40,710 bases of DNA from Verrucomicrobiales bacterium (GTDB lineage: Bacteria > Verrucomicrobiota > Verrucomicrobiia > Verrucomicrobiales > V1-33): positions 1 to 40,710 of the forward strand of contig JAGNEJ010000040.1 of NCBI GenBank assembly GCA_018003315.1, in the 5' to 3' direction. This document shows, piece after piece, positions 1-7,405 of the stretch. Position 1 is the stretch's first letter. Each line of letters begins with the position of its first letter. The notes under the pieces are model-generated. The model ran no database searches and was not told where the DNA came from. It saw only the letters and a program-made list of their open reading frames with translations. A program made the translations under genes and the position numbers.

Positions 1-40
1 CTTTTCGACTCAATTGACTCATGTCCGGTGGTGGGTCCAT

Positions 41-122
41 CCGGTGTCATCCATTCTGAGGCAACGATCCGCCAGCTCCTCACTCGTTCACGCTCCCCCG
101 GTGTCATTTATTTTGAGGCAAC
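41..122. repeat. Imperfect direct repeat, possible IS-end scar
   Basis: Two 25-base copies at 41-65 and 98-122 differ at only three positions and share the core GGTGTCAT and TGAGGCAAC. Repeated ends starting TGTCA with a nearby TTGAGGC are reminiscent of IS21-family ends, which carry multiple short repeats, but no istA/istB is visible inside the window. The rest of 1-306 shows no convincing gene: the small open frames there have no recognisable protein character. Confidence 0.45.
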
Positions 123-306
123 TCGCTCGACACAACCCAACAGATTTCCGGTTGCCACTCCCGAAGTTTCCGCCTAGAAGCGCGCAAAATCATCGCTGTT
201 TCCTGCCGGACCAGCGCCTGCTTGATCCGGAATCGGAGGGCGGCTGGCATTTTCGGAGGAATCCTGCAACGGAAGCGGAAACAGTGGCATCGAATCCTGA
301 CAAATC

Positions 307-1737
307 ATGACGCAGCAGACAACTTCCCGGCCCAGAGTGGTCATCATTGGCGGAGGCCCGTGCGGGCTCTACGCCGCCCGCAGTTTGGTGGAGAAGGACG
401 TGGACGTGGTGCTGCTGGAGAAGGAGGCGAAACCGGGCGGCCTGGCCACGGCCCACCGGCACGGCGGAAATTTTTACGACATGGGTGTGCACATGCTCCA
501 TGAATTCGACAAGGAGATCTTCCACGACATCGTCGGAATCATGGGGGATGAGCGGATTGCCGTCTCCCTGGATGCCAAGATCCGCTGGGCGGGTTCCTTT
601 TACCGCTATCCGCTGCAGTTTGTGGACATGATCAAGGGCATTCCGCCCTTCAAGCTCCTCTGGTGCGTCATGGGACTGTTCGGAGCGCAGCTTTACTTCA
701 AGTTTTTCCCCCGCGAGCCGCGGGATGCCGAGGAGGCGCTCATCCAGCTCTACGGACGTCCGCTCTACGAATTTTTCTTCAAGGACTTCACCGAACGCTA
801 CTGGGGATTTCCCACCACGGAAATCAGCGCCAAGTTCATCACCACCAAAATGCCGCGCCTGACCGCGGTGGATGTCATCAAGAAGGTGCTGGCAAAAATC
901 GGCATCAAATCGGATAAAGTCGAGGCGGTGGACAGCGCCCTGCTGGAGGAAACCCTGCACTATTCGCGCACCGGGGCGGAAGCGATGACCCGGCTCATCG
1001 CCGAACGCATCCGGCAGAAGGGTGGCGACGTGCGGTTGCATCGCGAAGTCACCGGCGTTCAGACCACGGACAACCGGGTTACCGCCGTGCTGGCGAAACA
1101 TGCGGAGACCGGAGAAACCGAAACCCACGCGTGCGACTACTGCATTTCCACCATGCCGCTGCCGTGGCTGATGCCGCGCCTGGAGGGTGCCCCGGCGGAG
1201 GTCATCGAAGCCTCAAAAAACCTCCGCTACAAGGCCATCACCATTCACGGACTGCTGGTCAACAAGCCGAGGTGCCTCGACGCCCTCTATATTTACTACC
1301 GGGAGCGCCTATTCCACCGCATCGGCGATCCCAAAAACGCCGGCCTCACCGTGAATCCGCCCGATCACAGCGTGCTCATCGTGGAAACGACCTGCGAGGA
1401 GGGAGACCCCAAATGGCAGGCCGCACCGGAAATCCGAGAGCGGATCATTGCGGACCTGGCTGCGGAAAACATCTGCACCCGTGAACAGATCGTCGAATGG
1501 CATGTGATGCACTCCACCACCGGCTATCCGGTTTTCAAACTGGGCTTTGAACCGCATTTCGATCGCGTCAAACAGCACCTGGCCACCCTTCCCAATCTCC
1601 GCTCCGTCGGACGCCAGGGCGGATTCTGCTACCCCAACATGCACGGGGCCATGCGCATGGGCGCCAACGCTGCCAAATCCATCCTTGAGCTGATTGAAAC
1701 CAATGCGCCGGGCGGAGGCCCAGCCAAAACAAATTAG
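307..1737 (+). CDS. FAD-dependent oxidoreductase (amine oxidase/PPO-like fold)
   Basis: The 476-residue protein opens with a Rossmann dinucleotide-binding motif, VVIIGGGPCG (residues 11-20), followed by the acidic end of strand 2 (LLEKE, about residue 38) and the GG motif KPGGLATA. This is the FAD-binding start of the NAD(P)-binding/amine oxidase superfamily, which includes protoporphyrinogen oxidase, phytoene desaturase and UDP-galactopyranose mutase-like proteins. The C-terminus has the usual second FAD contact (VGRQGGFCYPNMHGAM), where the flavin-binding GR.G and helix lie. There is no signal peptide, so it is probably cytoplasmic or membrane-associated. Related proteins often sit in polysaccharide or carotenoid clusters, but the neighbours here give no pathway, so the substrate is unknown. 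ATG 307 is chosen because it directly precedes the Rossmann strand. No Shine-Dalgarno motif is visible. Confidence 0.85.
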   Translation: MTQQTTSRPRVVIIGGGPCGLYAARSLVEKDVDVVLLEKEAKPGGLATAHRHGGNFYDMGVHMLHEFDKEIFHDIVGIMGDERIAVSLDAKIRWAGSFYRYPLQFVDMIKGIPPFKLLWCVMGLFGAQLYFKFFPREPRDAEEALIQLYGRPLYEFFFKDFTERYWGFPTTEISAKFITTKMPRLTAVDVIKKVLAKIGIKSDKVEAVDSALLEETLHYSRTGAEAMTRLIAERIRQKGGDVRLHREVTGVQTTDNRVTAVLAKHAETGETETHACDYCISTMPLPWLMPRLEGAPAEVIEASKNLRYKAITIHGLLVNKPRCLDALYIYYRERLFHRIGDPKNAGLTVNPPDHSVLIVETTCEEGDPKWQAAPEIRERIIADLAAENICTREQIVEWHVMHSTTGYPVFKLGFEPHFDRVKQHLATLPNLRSVGRQGGFCYPNMHGAMRMGANAAKSILELIETNAPGGGPAKTN

Positions 1738-1825
1738 GCGGCATTTTTTCCAGGACCGGCTGCCCCCAACGCAACCGGAATGCCGTTCCGCATTCTCTGG
1801 ATTTTAAGATTTCAAAAATTTTGGG

Positions 1826-1855
1826 TTGTCAAAACCTCGGGAATTCACCTAGTTT
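1826..1855 (+). promoter_or_regulatory. Candidate sigma-70-type promoter
   Basis: TTGTCA at 1826-1831 is separated by 18 bases from TAGTTT at 1850-1855, in an AT-rich patch just upstream of the ATG at 1867. The first box is a good -35 match and the second a weak -10 match. The same pairing (TTGTCA, 18 bases, TAG) occurs ahead of the tRNA gene at 4580-4609. If real, the leader would be only a few bases long. Confidence 0.35.
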
Positions 1856-1866
1856 GCCAGCAGCGT

Positions 1867-2280
1867 ATGAAAAAGCTCTTCCTTATCCTCATCACTGCCA
1901 GCATTGCCGGTCTCAGCATTGCCGACTTTCAGTCACCACCCGCTGAAAAATACGGCCGGATTCGCAAGTTGAGCCGGGCGGTCTCCAACCTGGTTCTTGG
2001 CGTGACGGAACTGCCCAACCAATGGGAGCGCTCCAACCGTCTCAGCAACAACACGGAGGCGGTCAGTTACGGCACCCTCTGGGCCGCACACAAGATCGTC
2101 ACCCGCGTTGGCTACGGACTGTATGAACTGCTCACCTTTCCAGTTCCTTCCTACAAAGGCGGCTTCCGCCAGCCTTACTACCTGAAGGAATCCACGCATC
2201 CCTACCGCGGATATCAGGAATTCCCGGTGGAAGTGGGCTTCATCTCCGGCACCGTCAACACACGTGACCAGGAAGATTGA
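1867..2280 (+). CDS. Exosortase-associated TIGR04073-like exported protein
   Basis: A 137-residue protein with a clear signal peptide (MKKLFLILITASIAGLSIA, residues 1-19). The mature part has the pattern typical of TIGR04073, a small family found in genomes with exosortase/PEP-CTERM systems: a basic RKLSRAVSNLVLGVTELP block, a central Trp/Thr segment, a GYGLYELLTFPVPSYKGG block and a final YL-P-Y region. The molecular function of the family is not known. ATG 1867 is preferred over the upstream in-frame ATG at 1780 because it begins exactly at the signal peptide and follows a candidate promoter. The gene ends 22 bases before a hairpin terminator shared with the convergent prepilin peptidase gene. 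A degraded PEP-CTERM-like tail at 14110-14199 independently hints at an exosortase system in this genome. Confidence 0.75.
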   Translation: MKKLFLILITASIAGLSIADFQSPPAEKYGRIRKLSRAVSNLVLGVTELPNQWERSNRLSNNTEAVSYGTLWAAHKIVTRVGYGLYELLTFPVPSYKGGFRQPYYLKESTHPYRGYQEFPVEVGFISGTVNTRDQED

Positions 2281-2301
2281 TCAACGCCTCCCGTTTTTTT
2301 C

Positions 2302-2333
2302 GAAAAGCCGACCCCGCAACGGGTCGGCTTTTT
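2302..2333. terminator. Bidirectional intrinsic terminator
   Basis: AAAGCCGACCC and GGGTCGGCTTT form a GC-rich stem around a CGCAAC loop. The stem is flanked by A-rich bases on the left and T-rich bases on the right, so it can act in both directions. It lies between the stop codons of the convergent genes ending at 2280 and 2336. Confidence 0.88.
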
Positions 2334-2335
2334 CG

Positions 2336-3490
2336 TTATTCGGCCGACTGGGAAAGTCCCAGATACCAACTGAGGATGGCCGGACCGGCCACCAGATAGA
2401 GCGTGGCTCCGGCAGCCAGATACGGACCAAAGGGAACCTTCTGCGCCCACTCACGCCGCCGCGCGGCAATGAGTAGCAAGGCGGCTGCCGTCCCCAGAAT
2501 GCTTCCGGCAAAGACCGTGAACAGCACGCCTTTCCAACCCAGAAAGGCCCCGACCAGCCCCATGAATTTCACATCGCCCAGCCCCATGGCCTCCCGCGGA
2601 ATCACCACGCTGTCGCAAGTTCCTTTCATGCGCGTGATCTGCTCCAGCGCGAAATGCCGTGCGGCCGATCCCTCAGTTTTGGGCAGCACGTCCACACCAT
2701 CCTCACGGATTTCCAACGTCACATCCGCATGCGCCACACCGTCGATTTCCGCCTCGGGACAGTGGAGGATCAGCCGGTCGCTTTTCCGTCCAAAGAGGTC
2801 ATCCCACGGGGTGACATCCCCGTCGAGGCTGAACTGCGGCTGCTCTTCCGGGTTCGGCTGCGCAATTTCCCAGGCAAGGGCGGTTTCAAATGCGAGCTTT
2901 TTGCGTCCGAAGAGTTTTTTCCCGATTTCCACGACCAAATACAGCAACCCGAACCCCACCGCCGCCCCCAGCAGCGACTGCACAAAGTTATCCCACCGCG
3001 ATTCCTGCCCCAGAAACATCGGCACCGCCAGGCTGAAAACCAGGCCGACGCCGGTTCCGCCAAGGGTGATTTCATCCGGCAAAATATAATGGTCGATGTC
3101 GATGCAGGTGCCGGCGATGAACAGGCTGACGAGCACCCAGTAAGGCAGCATCAGGTAGGGATTCCCGCTGCCAGGCATCCAAGTCAGGTAAAACACGGCG
3201 AGAAAAGCCAGGGCTGTGAACAATTCGACCAGGAAGTAGCGCGAGGAAATGGGGGCCCTGCAGTTGGCGCATTTCCCGCGCAGCAGCAGCCACGACACCA
3301 GGGGAATGTTCAACCAGAAGGGGATCTGGTATTTGCATCCCGGGCAGAAGGAGCGTTTCGGATTCCCCACGGAAATGCCCAACGGCAGCCGGTGGATGAC
3401 CACGTTGAGAAACGAGCCGATGCACGCACCAAGGGCGAAGGAACCGGCGGCGAGAGTCCAGTAGAGCTGCGGCGAAACTTGCGTTGGCAT
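2336..3490 (-). CDS. pilD: Prepilin peptidase/N-methyltransferase with a large insertion
   Basis: A GspO/PilD-family bifunctional membrane enzyme that cleaves type IV prepilin or pseudopilin leaders and methylates the new N-terminus. The N-terminal methylase region has two CxxC pairs (C49/C52 and C74/C77). The aspartic protease motifs are DIDHYILPD at 131-139 and GLGD at 303-306 (D306). Several membrane helices follow the usual order. At 384 residues it is about 100 longer than common family members. The excess is a hydrophilic, probably cytoplasmic segment at about residues 192-300, between the two catalytic motifs. ATG 3490 is chosen because the open frame upstream, to 3859, lies over the divergent hydrolase gene and is low-complexity. 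A G-rich tract sits about 60 bases upstream of the start. Its likely substrates are the pseudopilins of the operon at 32870-40710, although it is encoded almost 30 kb away. Confidence 0.93.
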   Translation of the reverse strand: MPTQVSPQLYWTLAAGSFALGACIGSFLNVVIHRLPLGISVGNPKRSFCPGCKYQIPFWLNIPLVSWLLLRGKCANCRAPISSRYFLVELFTALAFLAVFYLTWMPGSGNPYLMLPYWVLVSLFIAGTCIDIDHYILPDEITLGGTGVGLVFSLAVPMFLGQESRWDNFVQSLLGAAVGFGLLYLVVEIGKKLFGRKKLAFETALAWEIAQPNPEEQPQFSLDGDVTPWDDLFGRKSDRLILHCPEAEIDGVAHADVTLEIREDGVDVLPKTEGSAARHFALEQITRMKGTCDSVVIPREAMGLGDVKFMGLVGAFLGWKGVLFTVFAGSILGTAAALLLIAARRREWAQKVPFGPYLAAGATLYLVAGPAILSWYLGLSQSAE

Positions 3491-3550
3491 GAAATTGTGA
3501 GGAAGCCGCCATTGTGGCATCATCCGGCGCAGGGGCGACCGGAAAATCAG

Positions 3551-3579
3551 CCCACCCCACCCCGCCCCACCCCACCCCG
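3551..3579 (-). promoter_or_regulatory. G-quadruplex-capable tract in pilD leader
   Basis: On the minus strand this reads as six runs of guanine (five of G4 and one of G3), each separated by a single T or C. That exceeds the standard quadruplex requirement of four G3 runs with short loops. It lies in the 142-base divergent interval between the prepilin peptidase (ATG 3490, minus) and the hydrolase (ATG 3633, plus). It is on the sense strand of pilD, so it could fold in DNA or in the pilD mRNA leader. A role is inferred, not shown. Confidence 0.6.
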
Positions 3580-3632
3580 CACTTCCGGTCTGGCAATTCC
3601 GGCGGACCGACGGAGTTTGTCCTCCTCCTGCC

Positions 3633-4535
3633 ATGCCTGACATTTCCCGTTTTCCATTGCTCCTCTGCGCTTCGGTGTGCTGCTGTCTGGCCATGGGGTC
3701 GCCCGCCGCACCGGACCCGGCCGCTCCGGCACATCCGGGGGCCGAAAGAATCGCCCTTTGGCCGGACCAGGCTCCGCTGGGTGACGGGAAATTCGGCAAA
3801 TCCAAGGCTGCCATCACCGTGCATCCAGCGCCGAATGGCAAGGGCGTCGGCATTGTCATCTGCCCGGGCGGCGGTTACGGCGGCCTGGTGACTGGACCGG
3901 AAGGAGAGGGCATCGCCCGATGGCTGAATGGATGCGCAATCACCGGCATCGTCCTCGAATACCGGCTGCCGCATGGCAACCACCATCTTCCCCTGCTCGA
4001 TGTCCAGCGGGCACTCCGGATGGTTAGGGAGCAGGCGGCCAAATGGAAGCTGGACCCGGGAAAAATCGGCATCATGGGATTTTCCGCCGGCGGGCATCTC
4101 GCCTCTTCCGCCCTCACCCAGTTCGACAGCGGCAACGCGCAGAGTTCGGACCCGGTGGAAATTCAAAGTTGCCGTCCGGACTTTGGAATACTGGTGTATC
4201 CGGTGATTTCCATGGGGGAAATCGGTCACGCCGGTTCCCGAAAAAACCTGCTGGGTGCAAATCCGTCCGCCGAACTCATCCAGCGCTTCTCCAGCGAGAC
4301 CCAGGTCACCAACAAGACTCCGCCCTGTTTCCTAACGCACGCCAAAGACGACACCGTCGTTTCCGTGGAAAACAGCCGGAAATTCGCTGCGGCGCTCCAG
4401 GACCGGAAGGTCCCCTGCGAATACCTCGAACTGCCTTCCGGCGGCCACGGACTCAACGGGTATCGCGGACCCATGTGGGATGCCTGGCAGGACGCAGCCC
4501 TGAAATGGCTCAGCGCCAGGGACATTCTCCCATAA
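3633..4535 (+). CDS. Secreted alpha/beta hydrolase (esterase/lipase-like)
   Basis: The 300-residue protein has an N-terminal signal peptide ending near residue 22-25. It then shows the alpha/beta hydrolase signature of the BD-FAE/'esterase-lipase' group often linked to plant polysaccharide deacylation: an oxyanion-hole loop CPGGGYGGL (78-86), the nucleophile elbow GFSAGGH with S151, an acid HAKDD (D239/D240) and the catalytic histidine in GGHG (H272). It probably removes acyl groups from a sugar or other ester in the periplasm or outside the cell. A clear paralogue with the same GFSAGGH elbow and DFGxLVYPVISM segment is encoded at 11584-12564. No Shine-Dalgarno sequence precedes the ATG. Substrate is not determinable from sequence. 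Confidence 0.85.
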   Translation: MPDISRFPLLLCASVCCCLAMGSPAAPDPAAPAHPGAERIALWPDQAPLGDGKFGKSKAAITVHPAPNGKGVGIVICPGGGYGGLVTGPEGEGIARWLNGCAITGIVLEYRLPHGNHHLPLLDVQRALRMVREQAAKWKLDPGKIGIMGFSAGGHLASSALTQFDSGNAQSSDPVEIQSCRPDFGILVYPVISMGEIGHAGSRKNLLGANPSAELIQRFSSETQVTNKTPPCFLTHAKDDTVVSVENSRKFAAALQDRKVPCEYLELPSGGHGLNGYRGPMWDAWQDAALKWLSARDILP

Positions 4536-4579
4536 GCCCCTCCCGGAACTCCCCGCGGTGAACACCCCGGAAATTCCAG

Positions 4580-4609
4580 TTGTCATTTTTTCATCCGGCC
4601 CTTTAGTAG
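4580..4609 (+). promoter_or_regulatory. Candidate promoter for tRNA-Phe
   Basis: TTGTCA (4580-4585) with 18 bases to TAGTAG (4604-4609), about 44 bases before the mature tRNA 5' end. The arrangement resembles the candidate at 1826-1855. The -10 box is weak. Confidence 0.35.
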
Positions 4610-4652
4610 CGCTCCCACAAATCAGCGCTTTGCCTGGTTTTATTCCGGTCAG

Positions 4653-4728
<76 letters not shown>

Positions 4729-4762
4729 CCATCAGCCCCGCCTGCCGCGGCGCATTCTGGAA

Positions 4763-5308
4763 ATGCAGGAAACAGACCGACCCACCGCCATCACCCTCAT
4801 CGCCGCGGTTGCGGATGACGGATTCCTCTCCGGAGAAAACGGCGGCATCCCTTGGCACCTTCCGCGGGACATCCGGCATTTTCGCCGTCATGCCGCCGGC
4901 AAATTTCTCCTGCTGGGCCGGACAACCTTCGAGGAGATGCGCGGGTGGTTTACCGATCAGATCCCGCTTGTCCTGACCAGAAATCCCGCGGTGCTTTCCC
5001 CTCCTGGCATCCCGGTGGAGACCGTGGCGGACGCGGTGGCCATCGTCCGCGCCGCTGCAGCGCTGCCATTGCTGGTCTGCGGCGGGGCGCAGACGTATGC
5101 CGCCGCGCTGCCCTCTGCCGACACCTTGATTTTGACCCGGGTGCATACTATCCTGGGCCGCGGCAAGTCATTTCCGAGTCTCCCGCCAGAGTGGCAGGAA
5201 ACCGCGCGGGAGCATTTCCCGGCGGACGCGGAGAACCCGCTGCCCATGACCATTCTGCATCTCAAGCACCCATCCTCCCCACATCCATTCCCCTCATTGC
5301 CCACATGA
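4763..5308 (+). CDS. folA: Dihydrofolate reductase
   Basis: A 181-residue FolA homologue that reduces dihydrofolate to tetrahydrofolate with NADPH in the cytoplasm. Visible hallmarks are the N-terminal [20 protein letters not shown] loop, the substrate motif [14 protein letters not shown], the cofactor motif [16 protein letters not shown], the [12 protein letters not shown] motif that replaces the usual GGxxxY, and LILTRVH. The length is normal. The C-terminal tail is Ser/Pro/His-rich and extends beyond the usual end. The stop overlaps the msrB start in an ATGA (5305-5308), so the two are probably translationally coupled. folC, the other folate gene here, is about 2 kb downstream on the same strand, which suggests one transcription unit containing folate and envelope functions. 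Confidence 0.93.
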   Translation: MQETDRPTAITLIAAVADDGFLSGENGGIPWHLPRDIRHFRRHAAGKFLLLGRTTFEEMRGWFTDQIPLVLTRNPAVLSPPGIPVETVADAVAIVRAAAALPLLVCGGAQTYAAALPSADTLILTRVHTILGRGKSFPSLPPEWQETAREHFPADAENPLPMTILHLKHPSSPHPFPSLPT

Positions 5309-5877
5309 AAACGGCCAGTCTGTTCGTCACCATTGGTATTTGCACCGCCATTCTGGCAGGTTCCCGCGCTGCCGGGGAAAACGCCCCGTCGAAAACCCCC
5401 AGTCCGGCAAAGTCTGCGGAAAAAATCGTGAAAACCGATGCCGAATGGAAGGCACAACTGACCCCTGAGCAGTATGACGTCACCCGGAAGCACGGGACCG
5501 AACGATCCTTCAAAAACGCCTACTGGGACAACCATGCCGAGGGGGAATACCGCTGCATCTGCTGCGGACAGTCGCTGTTTTCCTCGAAAACAAAATTCGA
5601 CAGCGGCACCGGCTGGCCCAGTTTTTTTCAGCCGCTCAAAAGCAGTGCCATCGGCACCTCGGAGGACAAAAAACTCTTTGCCGTGCGCACCGAAGTCCAT
5701 TGCAGCCGGTGCGATGCCCACCTCGGCCATGTATTCAACGACGCACCGACCACACCGACCGGGCTGCGCTACTGCCTGAACTCGGCAGCCCTCAAATTCG
5801 TCCCGCCCGCCGCGAAAAAGGCCGCAGCCCCGGCCAAAAAATCGCCGACGAAAGCGGACTCCGGGAAAAAATCCTGA
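5305..5877 (+). CDS. msrB: Exported peptide-methionine (R)-S-oxide reductase
   Basis: A 190-residue MsrB that repairs methionine-R-sulfoxide in proteins. An N-terminal signal peptide (residues 1-23) and a linker precede the SelR domain (about 43-168). The structural zinc site is C84/C87 and C133/C136. GTGWPSFF (101-108) is the family signature, and RYCLNS places the catalytic cysteine at C157. A Lys/Ala/Pro-rich tail follows. ATG 5305 is chosen because it begins the signal peptide and overlaps the folA stop by ATGA; the upstream extension of the frame lies over folA. The signal peptide points to a role in the periplasm, protecting envelope proteins from oxidation. Confidence 0.94.
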   Translation: MKTASLFVTIGICTAILAGSRAAGENAPSKTPSPAKSAEKIVKTDAEWKAQLTPEQYDVTRKHGTERSFKNAYWDNHAEGEYRCICCGQSLFSSKTKFDSGTGWPSFFQPLKSSAIGTSEDKKLFAVRTEVHCSRCDAHLGHVFNDAPTTPTGLRYCLNSAALKFVPPAAKKAAAPAKKSPTKADSGKKS

Positions 5878-5979
5878 ATCATGCCCGCAACGCACCGCGA
5901 AAAGCGGAATTTCCCCACTACGCGACCGGGGCAAACTTTCTTTTGCGCCGCCTCTGGCAGGGCGTAACGTCTCCCCCTC

Positions 5980-6162
5980 ATGACAACCGTATCCTTCCTG
6001 GCTCTTTTCGGACTGCAGGTCCCGGAACTGCTGCTGATTCTCGCCCTCCTGATTCTGCTTTTCGGCGCGAAGAAGCTCCCGGCGCTGGCCCGAGGCATCG
6101 GACGCAGTTTCGGTGAATTCCGCAAGGGCAAGCAGGAATTCGAAAACGAAATCAAACCCTGA
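5980..6162 (+). CDS. tatA: Sec-independent translocase subunit TatA (copy 1)
   Basis: A 60-residue TatA/E-family protein. It has a short N-terminal membrane helix with the conserved Glu in VPELLLILALLILLFG, the hinge FGAKKLP, then the amphipathic helix ALARGIGRSFGEFRKGKQEF. It would oligomerise into the Tat pore for folded proteins. It lacks the long acidic tail of many TatA proteins, so it is closer to TatE or minimal TatA. A second copy begins 13 bases after its stop. No tatC is present in the window. Confidence 0.93.
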   Translation: MTTVSFLALFGLQVPELLLILALLILLFGAKKLPALARGIGRSFGEFRKGKQEFENEIKP

Positions 6163-6175
6163 AATTTCCACCTCC

Positions 6176-6439
6176 ATGAATGCATCGTTTTTCTCCGGCA
6201 TCCTCGGCCTGCAAGGGCCTGAGTTGATCATCATTTTCGTCCTCATCCTGCTGCTCTTCGGTGCGAAGAAGCTGCCCGAATTCGCCCGCGGCATGGGCCG
6301 CAGCCTTGGGGAATTCCGCAAGGCGAAAGATGAATTCGAGCAGGAAATCCACCGTGCGGGCGAGGAAGTCCGCGTCGAGGAAGAAAAGAAAAAACAGCAG
6401 GCCCGCAAGGAAACCCCCAGCGAAGAGCACATCGCCTGA
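6176..6439 (+). CDS. tatA: Sec-independent translocase subunit TatA (copy 2)
   Basis: An 87-residue TatA-family protein with the same pattern as the upstream copy: GPELIIIFVLILLLFG membrane helix, FGAKKLPEFARGMGRSLGEF amphipathic helix, then a charged, Glu/Lys-rich tail absent from copy 1. The start at 6176 is preferred to the in-frame ATG at 6113, which lies inside copy 1. The pair most likely arose by tandem duplication. The longer tail suggests copy 2 is the TatA-like and copy 1 the TatE-like member. A TatB role cannot be excluded. Confidence 0.93.
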   Translation: MNASFFSGILGLQGPELIIIFVLILLLFGAKKLPEFARGMGRSLGEFRKAKDEFEQEIHRAGEEVRVEEEKKKQQARKETPSEEHIA

Positions 6440-6455
6440 ACGCCCCCTCCGCAGC

Positions 6456-7394
6456 GTGCGCATTGCGGCACCCGCATTTCTTTTGACAGCAGGCAGCCAC
6501 TGGGCTGCCTGTTTGCTTGTCGCCGCCGCCTGCAGCAGCGCAGCGCCGGCGCCGCCCAAGCCGGAGCAGTCGATTCGTTTTGTCGCCTACAACCTGCACA
6601 ACTACCGGCTGGCTCCCGCTGGCGATGGCGCCACCCATGCGAAGTCTGAACGGGAAATCGTCGCGCTGCTGGAAATGCTCAAGCACCTGAATCCGGAGGT
6701 GCTGGGAGTCTGCGAAATGGGAGCGGAAAGCGATCTGGTGGATTTGCAAAAACGGCTCCGGGCAGCGGGAGTGGACCTGCCGCACACCGAATGGGTCCAG
6801 GCGGCGGACCCCGTCCGACATCTGGCGCTGCTCAGCCGTTTCGAAATCATCTCCCGTCAGTCCGTGCGTGATGTGCGCTACATCATGGACGACCAGATCT
6901 TTCCCGTGCAGCGCGGCTTCTTGGACGTGACCGTGCAGGTCAACCCGCACTACCAACTGCGACTGGTAGGCGCGCACCTGAAATCCCAGCGCGATGTGGC
7001 CGAAGGCGACCAGTCCCTGATGCGCCGCAATGAAGCCCACCTGCTGCGGGGGCACCTGGACCGGATTCTCACCACCCGTCCCAACGAAAACCTGGTGGTT
7101 TACGGAGATTTCAATGAAACCAAGGATCAGCCGGGCCTCCGGGAAATTTTTGGCCAACCTGGAACGCCGCTGGCCCTGCGCGAAGTTAGTCTGGAAGATG
7201 CCCTGGGGGAACGCTGGACCTTCCACTACGAACCGGCTGACGAATACTCGCGCATCGACTTTGCCTTTGCCAGCGGCGGCCTGCTGCCTGAAATCCGGAC
7301 GCAGGCATCGTTCCTCTACTCTCCGGCCAACTGGCGCGAGGCCAGCGACCATCGCCCGCTGGTGATCGGCCTTCTCCCCATCGACCAGGGCTGA
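6456..7394 (+). CDS. Endonuclease/exonuclease/phosphatase family protein, exported
   Basis: The C-terminal 280 residues are an EEP-fold domain (DNase I/exonuclease III/sphingomyelinase superfamily). They begin IRFVAYNLHNYR (Asn), contain LGVCEMG (the metal-binding Glu), LRLVGAHLKSQ (His), VVYGDFNETKD (catalytic Asp-x-Asn) and end with SDHRPLVIGL (Asp-His). The substrate could be nucleic acid, phospholipid or another phosphodiester. The frame is open far upstream inside tatA copy 2, so the start is uncertain. GTG 6456 is chosen because it follows the tatA stop by 16 bases and begins a hydrophobic signal-like segment ending LVAAACSSA, which might be a non-canonical lipobox (C26). A secreted or lipid-anchored enzyme is therefore likely. 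folC follows 11 bases after the stop. Confidence 0.82.
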   Translation: MRIAAPAFLLTAGSHWAACLLVAAACSSAAPAPPKPEQSIRFVAYNLHNYRLAPAGDGATHAKSEREIVALLEMLKHLNPEVLGVCEMGAESDLVDLQKRLRAAGVDLPHTEWVQAADPVRHLALLSRFEIISRQSVRDVRYIMDDQIFPVQRGFLDVTVQVNPHYQLRLVGAHLKSQRDVAEGDQSLMRRNEAHLLRGHLDRILTTRPNENLVVYGDFNETKDQPGLREIFGQPGTPLALREVSLEDALGERWTFHYEPADEYSRIDFAFASGGLLPEIRTQASFLYSPANWREASDHRPLVIGLLPIDQG

Positions 7395-7405
7395 GCGCCC
7401 GCTGC

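Noticed and set aside
3491-3859. N-terminal extension of the prepilin peptidase to 3859
   Set aside because: The extension is Gly/Trp/Arg-rich from the G-tract, overlaps the divergent hydrolase gene and does not match the family.
4957-6477. A 506-residue minus-strand open frame
   Set aside because: Complement of folA, msrB and tatA, all clearly recognisable on the plus strand.
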